Shown: piece by piece, positions 35,701 to 42,716 of the stretch
Position numbering within the stretch: the first letter of the stretch is position 1
Layout: every line of letters begins with the position of its first letter
NCBI GenBank assembly: GCA_030682475.1
Contig: JAUXOA010000040.1
Span: forward strand, 1 to 64,000
Origin: Rhodoferax sp.
GTDB lineage: Bacteria > Pseudomonadota > Gammaproteobacteria > Burkholderiales > Burkholderiaceae_C
Direction of reading: 5' to 3'
Length of the DNA stretch: 64,000 nt
The notes under the pieces: generated by a model
Databases searched by the model: none
What the model saw: the letters and a program-made list of their open reading frames with translations, nothing else
What the model was told of the DNA's origin: nothing
Position numbers and translations under genes: made by a program

Positions 35701-38677
35701 CTTCACCACCAGCGTCACCGCCTTCGGGGCCGAGGTCAATCAGCCAGTCACTGGCGCGGATCACATCGAGGTTGTGCTCAATCACCACCAGCGAATGGCC
35801 GGCATCAAGCAGCCTGCGCAAGGCGCGCATCAACTTGGCGATGTCGTCGAAATGCAGGCCGGTGGTGGGCTCGTCAAACATGAACAGGGTGCCGCGCCGG
35901 GCCGTCGCCTGGCGGCTGACGGTGGCACTTTTAGCGGCTTCGGCCAGAAACCCGGCCAGCTTGAGACGCTGCGCCTCGCCGCCTGACAGGGTTGGCACCG
36001 GCTGCCCGAGCCTCACGTATTCCAGGCCCACATCAACGATAGGCTGCAGGGCACGGATGACGTCGCGGTCGGCGGCAAACAGGGTGGCCGCCTCACTGAC
36101 TGTGAGATTCAATACGTCGGCCACATTCAAGGATTTGCCACGCCGCTCAACCGTGACCTCCAGTATCTCGGGCCGGTAGCGCTTGCCATCGCAGTCCGGG
36201 CAGCGCAGATACACATCACTCAAAAACTGCATTTCCACATGCTCAAAGCCCGAGCCGCCGCAGGTGGCGCAGCGGCCATCGCCGTTGTTGAAGCTGAATT
36301 TGGAAGCGGTGTAGCTGCGCTGACGCGACAGCGGCGCATTGGCGAAGATCTCGCGGATGGCGTCCCAGGCACCGACATAACTGGCCGGGTTGGAGCGTGC
36401 CGTTTTGCCAATCGGGGACTGGTCCACAAACACCACATCGCTGAGTTGCTCGGCGCCCAGCAGGCGCTCATGCGCGCCCGGCGCTTCAGTGGATTTGCCA
36501 AAGTGGCGCAGCAGGGCCGGTGCCAGAATGTCCTGGATCAGGGTCGATTTTCCGGAGCCGCTGACGCCGGTCACGCAGACCAGGCGTTGCAGGGGAAATT
36601 CGACCGTCACGTTTTTCAGATTATGGTCACGCGCGCCCTCCAGAATGAGGCGCGGCGTGTTGGCTGCCACCAGCCGCTTGAACCCGATGCCGACCTGCTT
36701 GCGGCCTCCGAGGTAGGCGCCGGTGAGGGTGTCGGCATGGCGCAAGTCGGCGATAGCGCCATCAAACACGATCTGACCGCCGCGCTCGCCGGGGCCGGGC
36801 CCCATGTCGATAACGCGGTCGGCTGCCAGCATCACGGCCGGATCGTGCTCCACCACCACCAGCGTGTTGCCGGCATCGCGCAGGCGCTGCATGGCGAGGA
36901 TGATGCGGTGCATGTCACGCGGGTGCAAGCCAATGCTGGGCTCGTCCAGCACGAACAAGGTGTTGACCAGCGAAGTGCCGAGTGCGGTGGTGAGGTTGAT
37001 GCGCTGCACTTCACCGCCCGACAGGGTGCGGCTTTGGCGGTCCAGCGTGAGGTAGCCAATGCCGACCTCGCACAGGTATTTGAGGCGGGTGGTGATTTCT
37101 TCGAACAGCAGTTTTTGCGCTTGCTGGTTGGCATTGTCCAGAGGCGCCAATTGGGGGTCAGAGCCCAATTTCGAAGTCGCTCCACTTTCGCCGGATACAG
37201 CGTGTCCTGAATTGGGATCTGACCCCAAATTGGCTATTTGAACGCTGTCAAAGAAACGGCGCAGCCGCTCCAGCGGCAACAGCATCAAGTCATGCAGACA
37301 CAGACCCGGCAGGGCTTCGAGCTGCGCGCGTGTCCACTTCACCCCGACCGGCATGAAACGTTTTCCCGGCTCCAGCACGGCATCGGCAGCCGCCTTGCTA
37401 CCCACGCGCCACAGCAGACTCTCCAGCTTCAACCGGGCGCCGCCGCAGACGCCGCACGGCGTGTAGCTGCGGTACTTGGACAGCAGCACACGAATGTGCA
37501 TCTTGTAGGACTTGGTCTCCAGGTACTCAAAGAAACGCTTGATGCCGAACCAGTGCTGGTTCCATTTGCCGTTCCAGTTCGGTGAGCCATTGACCACCCA
37601 GTATTGCTGCTCGGCGGTGAGCTTGTACCAGGGCGTGTCGCGCGGAATGCCGGCGCTCTCGGCATGGCGCATCAGATCATCCTGGCATTCTTGCCAGGCC
37701 GGGGTTTGCATCGGCTTGACGGCGCCGGCGCGCAGTGTCAATTTCTCGTTGGGAATCACCAGCCCATAGTCAACCCCAATGACGCGGCCAAAGCCGCGAC
37801 AGGTTTCGCACGCGCCCACCGCCGAGTTGAAGGAGAACATCGACGCGATCGGGTCGGTGTAGCGGATGTCACTCTGCGGGCAATGCAGACCGGTGGAAAA
37901 CTTCCAGACGTCGGCCTCATCCGTTCGGCCTGAGCCTGTCGAAGGCGTTTCGACAGGCTCAACGCGAACGGTTGACGCATACACCGCCATGCGCCCACTG
38001 CCGTGTTTGAGTGCCACCTCAATCGCCTCCAGCACGCGCGCGCGCTCGGCATTGCCGAGCCGAAAACGGTCCGCCACCACATCCAGCACTTTGCGCGGCC
38101 CACTCAGGCTGGCCAGCTCCCGCTGCGCCTGCACTTTGGTAAAGCCGCTGACTGAGAGCCACTGTTCGATTTCTTCTGGTGTTGTGTTGGCTGGCAACTC
38201 CACCGGAAACGTCACCACCAGCCGAGGGTCAGGCAGGGCCCCCACGCGACGCTGGAGCTCGGCGTAAATCGTCTCGGGTGAGTCGTGCCGCACCGCTTGC
38301 GCCGTCTCGCGGTCAACCAATTGGCCACCACGTGCAAATAAAAGCTTCAGGTGGTCGTTGAGTTCGGTCATTGTGCCCACCGTAGAGCGCGAGGAACGTA
38401 CCGGATTGGTCTGGTCAATGGCAATGGCTGGCGGTACGCCTTCCACCTTGTCGACCGCGGGCTTGTCCATGCGATCCAGAAACTGGCGCGCGTAAGCCGA
38501 GAAGGTTTCCACGTAGCGCCGCTGGCCCTCCGCATACAGCGTATCGAACACCAGACTCGACTTGCCTGAGCCACTGGGGCCGGTGACCACCGTCAACTCG
38601 CCGGTGCGAATGTCAAGGTCAAGATTTTTCAGATTGTGTTGGCGCGCGCCGCGAATGCGGATAAAACCGTGTGGCAT
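32759..38677 (-). CDS. uvrA: Tandem (double-length) excinuclease ABC subunit UvrA
   Basis: DNA damage-recognition ATPase of nucleotide excision repair, at 1972 residues about twice the usual 940. Two UvrA-like units are joined head to tail: about 1-1035, and about 1066-1972 starting IQIINAREHNLKSL. Four Walker A lysines are visible (Lys39, 710, 1105, 1656), each with an LSGGE-type signature and a DEPxxGLH Walker B. Most zinc modules have paired CxxC, but the first reads HCPQSD and lacks one Cys. Double UvrA proteins are known in Burkholderiales. Three palindromic repeats lie in frame (residues about 236-253, 482-511, 1040-1063), adding about 70 residues at likely surface loops. A terminator upstream separates it from the symporter operon. 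Confidence 0.93.
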   Translation of the reverse strand: MPHGFIRIRGARQHNLKNLDLDIRTGELTVVTGPSGSGKSSLVFDTLYAEGQRRYVETFSAYARQFLDRMDKPAVDKVEGVPPAIAIDQTNPVRSSRSTVGTMTELNDHLKLLFARGGQLVDRETAQAVRHDSPETIYAELQRRVGALPDPRLVVTFPVELPANTTPEEIEQWLSVSGFTKVQAQRELASLSGPRKVLDVVADRFRLGNAERARVLEAIEVALKHGSGRMAVYASTVRVEPVETPSTGSGRTDEADVWKFSTGLHCPQSDIRYTDPIASMFSFNSAVGACETCRGFGRVIGVDYGLVIPNEKLTLRAGAVKPMQTPAWQECQDDLMRHAESAGIPRDTPWYKLTAEQQYWVVNGSPNWNGKWNQHWFGIKRFFEYLETKSYKMHIRVLLSKYRSYTPCGVCGGARLKLESLLWRVGSKAAADAVLEPGKRFMPVGVKWTRAQLEALPGLCLHDLMLLPLERLRRFFDSVQIANLGSDPNSGHAVSGESGATSKLGSDPQLAPLDNANQQAQKLLFEEITTRLKYLCEVGIGYLTLDRQSRTLSGGEVQRINLTTALGTSLVNTLFVLDEPSIGLHPRDMHRIILAMQRLRDAGNTLVVVEHDPAVMLAADRVIDMGPGPGERGGQIVFDGAIADLRHADTLTGAYLGGRKQVGIGFKRLVAANTPRLILEGARDHNLKNVTVEFPLQRLVCVTGVSGSGKSTLIQDILAPALLRHFGKSTEAPGAHERLLGAEQLSDVVFVDQSPIGKTARSNPASYVGAWDAIREIFANAPLSRQRSYTASKFSFNNGDGRCATCGGSGFEHVEMQFLSDVYLRCPDCDGKRYRPEILEVTVERRGKSLNVADVLNLTVSEAATLFAADRDVIRALQPIVDVGLEYVRLGQPVPTLSGGEAQRLKLAGFLAEAAKSATVSRQATARRGTLFMFDEPTTGLHFDDIAKLMRALRRLLDAGHSLVVIEHNLDVIRASDWLIDLGPEGGDAGGEVVTVGTPEDVRQHPSSHTGKALREYDSALGIGVATVQEARSWVPSSLPSLRGTKQSMPLEDGLLRVARNDASPAGTAQSIQIINAREHNLKSLSVNIPRGKFNVITGVSGSGKSTLAFDILFNEGQRRYLESLNAYARSIVQPAGRPEVDAVYGIPPTVAIEQRLSRGGRKSTVGTTTEVWHFLRLLFVKLGTQHCIHDGTAVAPQTPDSIAAQLLKNFSGQHIGLLAPLVMNRKGVYTELADWARPRGFTHLRVDGNFLPTTGFPRIDRFKEHTIELPVASLDVLPEKEAALREALAAALVHGKGVVHVLSNLSGLREAMLAGTSTATIGTLAAFSTQRACPLCSTSYAELDPRLFSYNSKHGWCPDCVGTGVRLTKEQRKVFDDSVRDDDNKGREQTFAEPEVEDLVDAACPGCAGTRLNATARAVKFNGVSITDLARLSVTDIRQWVQTLQDKNRMSAREAGISRDLIPEIKSRLEFLEQVGLGYLTLDRGAPTLSGGEAQRIRLAAQLGSNLQGVCYVLDEPTIGLHARDNQILLGALKSLSDKGNTLVVVEHDEDTIRHADHIIDIGPSAGKRGGRLVAEGTVADIVQASDSQTGRYLLHAMQHPLQARRSVVTDPVAAISAQRWLTVTGATLHNLQNVTADVPLSRLVAVTGVSGSGKSTLARDVLLVNVHTAVQKRSTKAGRDALAAGEPITWVGCAAVTGFELVDRVLEVDQTPIGKTPRSCPATYIGFWDIIRKLFADTLEAKARGYAANRFSFNTGEGRCAGCEGQGIRTIAMSFLPDVKVLCETCKGARFNPETLAVTWRGKNIGDVLQMEVDEAVEFFAAMPNISHPLQLLKDVGLGYLTLGQPSPTLSGGEAQRIKLVTELSKVRDDITRRGMKAPHTLYVLDEPTVGLHMADVEKLIKVLHRLVDGGHSVVVIEHDLDVIAEADWVIDLGPDGGNAGGRVVAAATPEGVVKLGTPTGVALVAVLSR
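35491..35559 (-). repeat. In-frame palindromic repeat in uvrA, CGTCATTGCGAG type
   Basis: CGTCATTGCGAG ... GAAGCAATCCAT (35491-35520) faces ATGGATTGCTTC ... CTCGCAATGACG (35532-35559). At 69 bases it is exactly 23 codons. It encodes SLRGTKQS ... RVARNDA at the junction of the two UvrA units. The same core is a well-known dispersed repeat in many bacteria. No stop arises in the uvrA frame. Confidence 0.85.
37146..37234 (-). repeat. In-frame palindromic repeat in uvrA, AATTGGGGTCAGA type
   Basis: Two 25-base arms, 37146-37170 and 37210-37234, match at 23 of 25 positions as inverted repeats around GGGGTCAGA and CAATT. A 39-base centre lies between. It encodes LGSDPNSGH ... KLGSDPQLA, in the linker before the first signature motif of UvrA unit 1. 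Confidence 0.8.
37921..37971 (-). repeat. In-frame palindromic repeat in uvrA, TGAGCCTGTCGAA type
   Basis: A 51-base palindrome, exactly 17 codons: CCGTTCG (37921-37927) pairs with CGAACGG (37965-37971), and TGAGCCTGTCGAA (37931-37943) with TTCGACAGGCTCA (37949-37961). It encodes VRVEPVETPSTGSGRTDE in the loop before the first zinc module. Half units of the same family lie at 31860 and 58834. Confidence 0.88.
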
Positions 38678-38758
38678 GGCTTGATGTCTTTCCTGTAGGG
38701 GCCAGACATTTTAGGCAGTTCTTCTTGCCAGCAGGGGTCACTGCCACGTTCGTAAAAA

Positions 38759-38787
38759 AACCTCCGCCACCTGAGGTGACGGAGGTT
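38759..38787. terminator. Bidirectional intrinsic terminator between symporter operon and uvrA
   Basis: AACCTCCG plus CACC (38759-38771) pairs with GGTG plus CGGAGGTT (38775-38787), with one internal mismatch and a three-base loop. On the minus strand seven T follow, which is ideal for ending the DUF4212-symporter transcript before uvrA. Four T follow on the plus strand. Confidence 0.85.
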
Positions 38788-38793
38788 TTATAT

Positions 38794-38843
38794 CTTGCGG
38801 GACAGACCGCAGCCACGCGCAGCGAGCCAGCTCTGTCCTCAAC
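38794..38843 (-). repeat. Dispersed palindromic repeat, copy C (inverted)
   Basis: Read on the minus strand: GTTGAGGACAGAGCTGG, a loop, then GCGGTCTGTCCCGCAAG. Apart from a few loop changes it is the same as copy D at 41340-41391. It follows the symporter stop and precedes the terminator at 38759. Confidence 0.8.
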
Positions 38844-38917
38844 ACTTTAAGCTTGGCAGCCTGAGCCCTTGCGGGCCTTGTATCTGACTTGCGTCAGATC
38901 AATTCAGACACTCAAGA

Positions 38918-41032
38918 TCAGGTCGCCTGCGTGTTGATATCGCCCTGGAGGCTGGGGTAGCGCACATGCTCTACCAGTTCCTGAGTTTCCTTGCCCGGCG
39001 CCTTGGTCAGCAGCGACACGATGATGATCACGGCAAAGCCCAGCGGCACACCAAACAGGCCGGCCGAGATCGGCGCGATGTCCCACCAGGTATTGGCCTT
39101 GAGGATCTCGGGCGTGATGGCCGCTCCTCCATGCGTCAGCTTGTAGAGCCAGGGCTGGGTTGTGGCCATATAGTAGAACGTGGTGCCCAAACCGGCCATC
39201 ATGCCCAGCGAGGCGCCCCACTTGTTGGCACGCTTCCAGAAGATGCCCAGGACAAGCGCCGGAAAGAACGAAGCCGCCGCAAACGAGAACGCCGCCGATA
39301 CCAGGAATAAGATGTCGGCAGGTTTCTGCGCGGCGACATAGGCCGCCGCCAGCGCCACCACCAGCAACAGTGCCTTGGAAACGGCCACACGACGCGCGGT
39401 GGACGCATTCGGATCCAGCACCTTGTAGTACAGATCGTGCGACAGCGCGTTGGCAATCGTCAGCAGCAAGCCGTCGGCCGTGGACAGCGCCGCCGCCAGA
39501 CCGCCGGCCGCGACCAAGCCGGACACCACGTAGGGCAAGCCACCGATTTCTGGCGTGGCCAGCACGATGATGTCACCGCCGATCGAGATTTCCGCCAGTT
39601 GCAGGATGCCATCCTTGTTGATGTCCACCACCGACAACAGGCTCGCGTCCACTGCGCTCCAGCGCGCAATCCAGCGCGGCAACTGATCAAAGGGAGTGTT
39701 CACCAGCACGGTGTAGACCTCATACTTGGCCAGCACCGCCAGCGCTGGGGCCGTGAAGTAGAGCAGAAAAATGAAGAACAGCGACCAAGCCACCGACTCG
39801 CGCGCTTCTTTCACCGACGGTGTGGTGTAGTAGCGCATCAGAATGTGCGGCAATGCGGCGGTACCAATCATCAGGCAGAACACCAGCGCCAGGAAGTTCT
39901 TGCGCGAAATATCCCGCGCCGCCTCGTCCTTGCCCGGGAAGGGTTCGGCGTGGCGGATGGGTGGGTTGGACCGGGCTGCATTCGAGGTGCGCGCCGCCGT
40001 GTAAGCCGCCTTGGCAGCCGCCTCATCCTTGGGCAGTGCCGCCAATGCGGTCTCGGCGGCCTTGATCTCGGCCACCGGGCCATTCGCAGCCTTCAGGTCA
40101 TCGACCTTCTTCTGCGCGGTGGCCTTGTCGGCAGCCATGGCAGCGGGAACGTCCTTCAGCTTGGCAGCAGCCGCGTCTGAGCGCGCCTTGAAGATGCCAC
40201 GCACTTCCAGCTCTTTCGGGTCTTTCAGCAACTGCTCTTCCTTGGCCGTGACCTTTTCCAGCGTGTAGCCATAGACCGCCTGAGGAATCGGCACACCGGT
40301 GTGCTTGACCGACAACCAGATCACCGGCAGCAAGTACGCAATGATCAGAATCACGTACTGCGCCACCTGGGTCCAGGTGACGGCACGCATACCGCCCAGA
40401 AACGAACACACCAGAATGCCGGCCAGACCGGCAAAAATACCGACCTCAAAAGCCAGCCCGGTCAAACGCGTGGTAATCAAGCCCACACCGTAAACCTGCG
40501 CCACCACATAGGTGAAGGAACACAAAATGGCCGCCACCACACCAATCAGGCGCGGCAGGTTGCCCTCATAGCGGGCGCCCAGAAAGTCAGGGATGGTGAA
40601 CTGGCCAAACTTGCGCAGATAGGGCGCCAGAAACAGCGCCACCAGGCAGTAACCGCCGGTCCAGCCCAGAATGAAGGCCAGACCACCGAAGCCGGTCAGG
40701 TACAGCGTACCTGCCATACCGATGAAGGACGCCGCCGACATCCAGTCGGCCCCCGTCGCCATGCCGTTGTACATGGCGGGCACGCGACGCCCGGCCACGT
40801 AGTATTCAGCGGCATCGCTGGTTCGGCTCATCACGCCGATGCCGGCGTACAGCAACACGGTACCAGCGAGGAACAGGTAGCCGATCCAGTTCCGGGACAG
40901 GCCCATTTGTTCGAGGATCGCCAGCACCAGCACAAAGCCGATAAAACCCCCTGTGTACCAGGTGTAGACCTTGTTCAGGCCCTTCTTGAAGTCGCCTTGC
41001 GACTGATTTGTAGTTCCGAACATTCCCATCAT
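38918..41032 (-). CDS. Sodium:solute symporter (acetate/ActP-type, VC_2705-like)
   Basis: An inner-membrane cation/monocarboxylate symporter with about 13 transmembrane helices. MATGADWMSAASFIGMAGTL and FTIPDFLGARY are family segments. At 704 residues it is about 150 longer than E. coli ActP. The extra length lies mainly in an Ala/Lys-rich, probably helical insert (about 255-355) and a loop with an EF-hand-like calcium motif, D470-I-N-K-D-G-I-L-Q-L-A-E481. Its start overlaps the DUF4212 stop (ATGA), the usual pairing for this subfamily. The substrate (acetate, propionate or pyruvate) is inferred from the family. Confidence 0.92.
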   Translation of the reverse strand: MMGMFGTTNQSQGDFKKGLNKVYTWYTGGFIGFVLVLAILEQMGLSRNWIGYLFLAGTVLLYAGIGVMSRTSDAAEYYVAGRRVPAMYNGMATGADWMSAASFIGMAGTLYLTGFGGLAFILGWTGGYCLVALFLAPYLRKFGQFTIPDFLGARYEGNLPRLIGVVAAILCSFTYVVAQVYGVGLITTRLTGLAFEVGIFAGLAGILVCSFLGGMRAVTWTQVAQYVILIIAYLLPVIWLSVKHTGVPIPQAVYGYTLEKVTAKEEQLLKDPKELEVRGIFKARSDAAAAKLKDVPAAMAADKATAQKKVDDLKAANGPVAEIKAAETALAALPKDEAAAKAAYTAARTSNAARSNPPIRHAEPFPGKDEAARDISRKNFLALVFCLMIGTAALPHILMRYYTTPSVKEARESVAWSLFFIFLLYFTAPALAVLAKYEVYTVLVNTPFDQLPRWIARWSAVDASLLSVVDINKDGILQLAEISIGGDIIVLATPEIGGLPYVVSGLVAAGGLAAALSTADGLLLTIANALSHDLYYKVLDPNASTARRVAVSKALLLVVALAAAYVAAQKPADILFLVSAAFSFAAASFFPALVLGIFWKRANKWGASLGMMAGLGTTFYYMATTQPWLYKLTHGGAAITPEILKANTWWDIAPISAGLFGVPLGFAVIIIVSLLTKAPGKETQELVEHVRYPSLQGDINTQAT

Positions 41033-41289
41033 GCTTCTCCTTCGGCCACGCCGTATTCATTGTCCAGCTTGTTCATGTAGCGGGCGTAGAACCAGATGAT
41101 CAGGCAATACACCACCAAAGCCCCCTGGCCCGCCACCCAGAACGAGAACGGCCAGCCGAAAAAGCTGAACGTCAACTCACGGGCAAAATAAACCACAACG
41201 AACGTTACGAAAAACCAGATGCCCAGCAAAATGGCCGTGATTCGCAGATTTTTGCGCCAGTATTCCTGGTGCCTAGCTGTTAGTTGCAT
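41029..41289 (-). CDS. DUF4212 small membrane subunit of the symporter
   Basis: An 86-residue protein with two transmembrane helices (about 18-38 and 50-68) and the family start RHQEYWRKNLRITAILLGIW. DUF4212 proteins are encoded directly before VC_2705-type sodium:solute symporters and are thought to be their accessory subunit. A strong GAGAGGAG ribosome-binding site precedes the ATG. The stop overlaps the symporter start. Confidence 0.93.
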   Translation of the reverse strand: MQLTARHQEYWRKNLRITAILLGIWFFVTFVVVYFARELTFSFFGWPFSFWVAGQGALVVYCLIIWFYARYMNKLDNEYGVAEGEA

Positions 41290-41339
41290 TACATGCTCCT
41301 CTCATTGTTAAAAAAACACCCGACAAACTTCTATCTAAT

Positions 41340-41391
41340 CAGTTGAGGACAGAGCTGGTTCGCTTCGCGTAACTGCGGTCTGTCCCGCAAG
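41340..41391 (+). repeat. Dispersed palindromic repeat, copy D
   Basis: AGTTGAGGACAGAGCTGG, a loop of about 16 bases, then GCGGTCTGTCCCGCAAGG. It is the best-preserved copy together with 38794-38843. It lies between the TPR gene stop and the DUF4212 start. Confidence 0.8.
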
Positions 41392-41394
41392 GTC

Positions 41395-42009
41395 TCAGGA
41401 TTCCCCGACCTTCAACCCGGTCTCGCGCTCCAACTGAGCCGCCACCTTGGGCTCGAACCCTTTCAGGTGCCGAATGACAGCACGCGCTTGCTCGGGTTGC
41501 TTCAAGTCCACGTGCACGCGCGCCAGTTGGTACCAGCCAAACGGGCTCATGGGCTGCAATTGGGTGTTGTGCTTGAGCGCCGCCACGGCCTCGTCCAGGC
41601 GCCCCTGGCGCACCAGCACCAACCCCAGGCCGTACCAGGCCCGGTCCATCTTTTCCTCGATCCGAATCGCAGCACGAAACCCGCGCTCGGCGACATCCAG
41701 GTGCCCCATCTCTTCACACACAAAGGCCTGGTTGAAATAGGCATTGGAGGTGTCCGGCGCCAGTTGCACCACCTGCTCGAAATAGCCCAGCGCCAGCGCA
41801 GGATGACCACTTTGCAGCGCGTCATAAGCCAGACTATTGAGGGTCAGCACATCGTTGGGCGAACGCGCCAGAACGCTGTGGAAAACGCCCATCGCGCGTT
41901 CCCGCAGGCCCAGCAACAGAAGGAGCTTGGCCTTCCAGTGCAGCACAAAACGCTCCAGACCACCGATGCCGCAGGCACTTGCGTCGGTACGACGGGTGTT
42001 TACTGACAT
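41395..42009 (-). CDS. Tetratricopeptide repeat protein
   Basis: A 204-residue soluble protein built of about four TPR units. Examples are SPNDVLTLNSLAYDALQSGH, TSNAYFNQAFVCEEMGHLD and DRAWYGLGLVLVRQGRLDEA. Such repeats bind other proteins. The partner is unknown. The ATG at 42009 overlaps the end of the preceding small membrane gene by ten bases, and extra upstream residues from an ATG at 42147 would lie inside that gene. No signal peptide is seen. Confidence 0.85.
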   Translation of the reverse strand: MSVNTRRTDASACGIGGLERFVLHWKAKLLLLLGLRERAMGVFHSVLARSPNDVLTLNSLAYDALQSGHPALALGYFEQVVQLAPDTSNAYFNQAFVCEEMGHLDVAERGFRAAIRIEEKMDRAWYGLGLVLVRQGRLDEAVAALKHNTQLQPMSPFGWYQLARVHVDLKQPEQARAVIRHLKGFEPKVAAQLERETGLKVGES

Positions 42010-42296
42010 GCTGCGGCTCCCAATTGAAGACATAAATCGATTTTTACTTTGACCACCAGCACCCAGGCCACGATCAGCCAGCTTGCTGCGGCCAGCGGAA
42101 TGTGCTGGTCCAGAATCAGTTTGGGGCTGATGCGCCGCGTCAACCACAGTACCGGCTTGGTCGCCACATCCAGCAACTGCCAGAACACATTGGTCTGGCG
42201 CTTGGCACCCGCCAGCAAGCCCAAGAGGAAGCGCCCAGCGATGAACATCAGCGAGAGCTCAATCAGGCTTTTCAAAATAACCACGGCCAACAACAT
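42000..42296 (-). CDS. Small membrane protein, YggT-like
   Basis: A 98-residue protein with two hydrophobic segments (about 5-28 and 66-88). Between them, FWQLLDVATKPVLWLTRRISP resembles the linker of YggT-family proteins. The resemblance is weak, so the family assignment is tentative. It overlaps the TPR gene and is transcribed divergently from the kinase operon. Confidence 0.6.
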   Translation of the reverse strand: MLLAVVILKSLIELSLMFIAGRFLLGLLAGAKRQTNVFWQLLDVATKPVLWLTRRISPKLILDQHIPLAAASWLIVAWVLVVKVKIDLCLQLGAAACQ

Positions 42297-42341
42297 AAAG
42301 CGTCATTCTCTCTTGCAAGGTCTTATCTCAGGTCGCACTGT

Positions 42342-42379
42342 CTGACAATGTCCTGACCTGATTCTGACGGCGTCCTGAT
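42342..42379. promoter_or_regulatory. Four phased 11-bp direct repeats (CTGA(C/T) motifs)
   Basis: CTGAC at 42342, 42353 and 42364 and CTGAT at 42375 recur at exactly 11-base spacing, one helical turn. They lie between the divergent YggT-like gene and the small membrane/kinase operon. Direct repeats at 11 bp are the pattern bound by OmpR/PhoB-type regulators. The bound protein is not known. Confidence 0.5.
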
Positions 42380-42518
42380 TGCAAACTTACAAACCAGGGA
42401 CTAACCATGTCTTCTTGTTTCGCAATGCGATAAATCGGCCCTCAGCACGTGCCAACCTAGGGAATGTACTAATCAGGCCGAGGCCTACAATTCGCCGATA
42501 TCTTGAGGAGAAACAGCC

Positions 42519-42716
42519 ATGCATCGCTCCGACATCACGGGCCAGCGTCTGGTTGCCATCGTTTTGCTGGGTTGCGTACTGTTCAACTACCCGGTGCTCT
42601 CCCTCTTCAGCAAGCCTGGTGCCATGTTCGGAATCCCTCTGCTGTACTTTTACATCTTCGCGGTGTGGGCGCTGCTGATTGGCCTGACCGCCTTTGTGAT
42701 TGAACGGCACGAGTGA
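42519..42716 (+). CDS. Small membrane protein heading the kinase operon
   Basis: A 65-residue protein with two transmembrane helices (about 10-30 and 38-60) joined by a short loop, FSKPGAMFGIP. A GAGGAG ribosome-binding site lies 8 bases before the ATG. Its TGA shares an A with the ATG of the kinase gene (TGATG). Its fixed position before the symporter-kinase suggests an accessory subunit, like DUF4212 for the transporter. I do not recognise a named family with certainty. Confidence 0.8.
   Translation: MHRSDITGQRLVAIVLLGCVLFNYPVLSLFSKPGAMFGIPLLYFYIFAVWALLIGLTAFVIERHE

Noticed and set aside
35491-37971. CRISPR-like repeats in uvrA
   Set aside because: The three palindromes are of different sequence, are not evenly spaced and are translated in frame. 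No cas genes are present.
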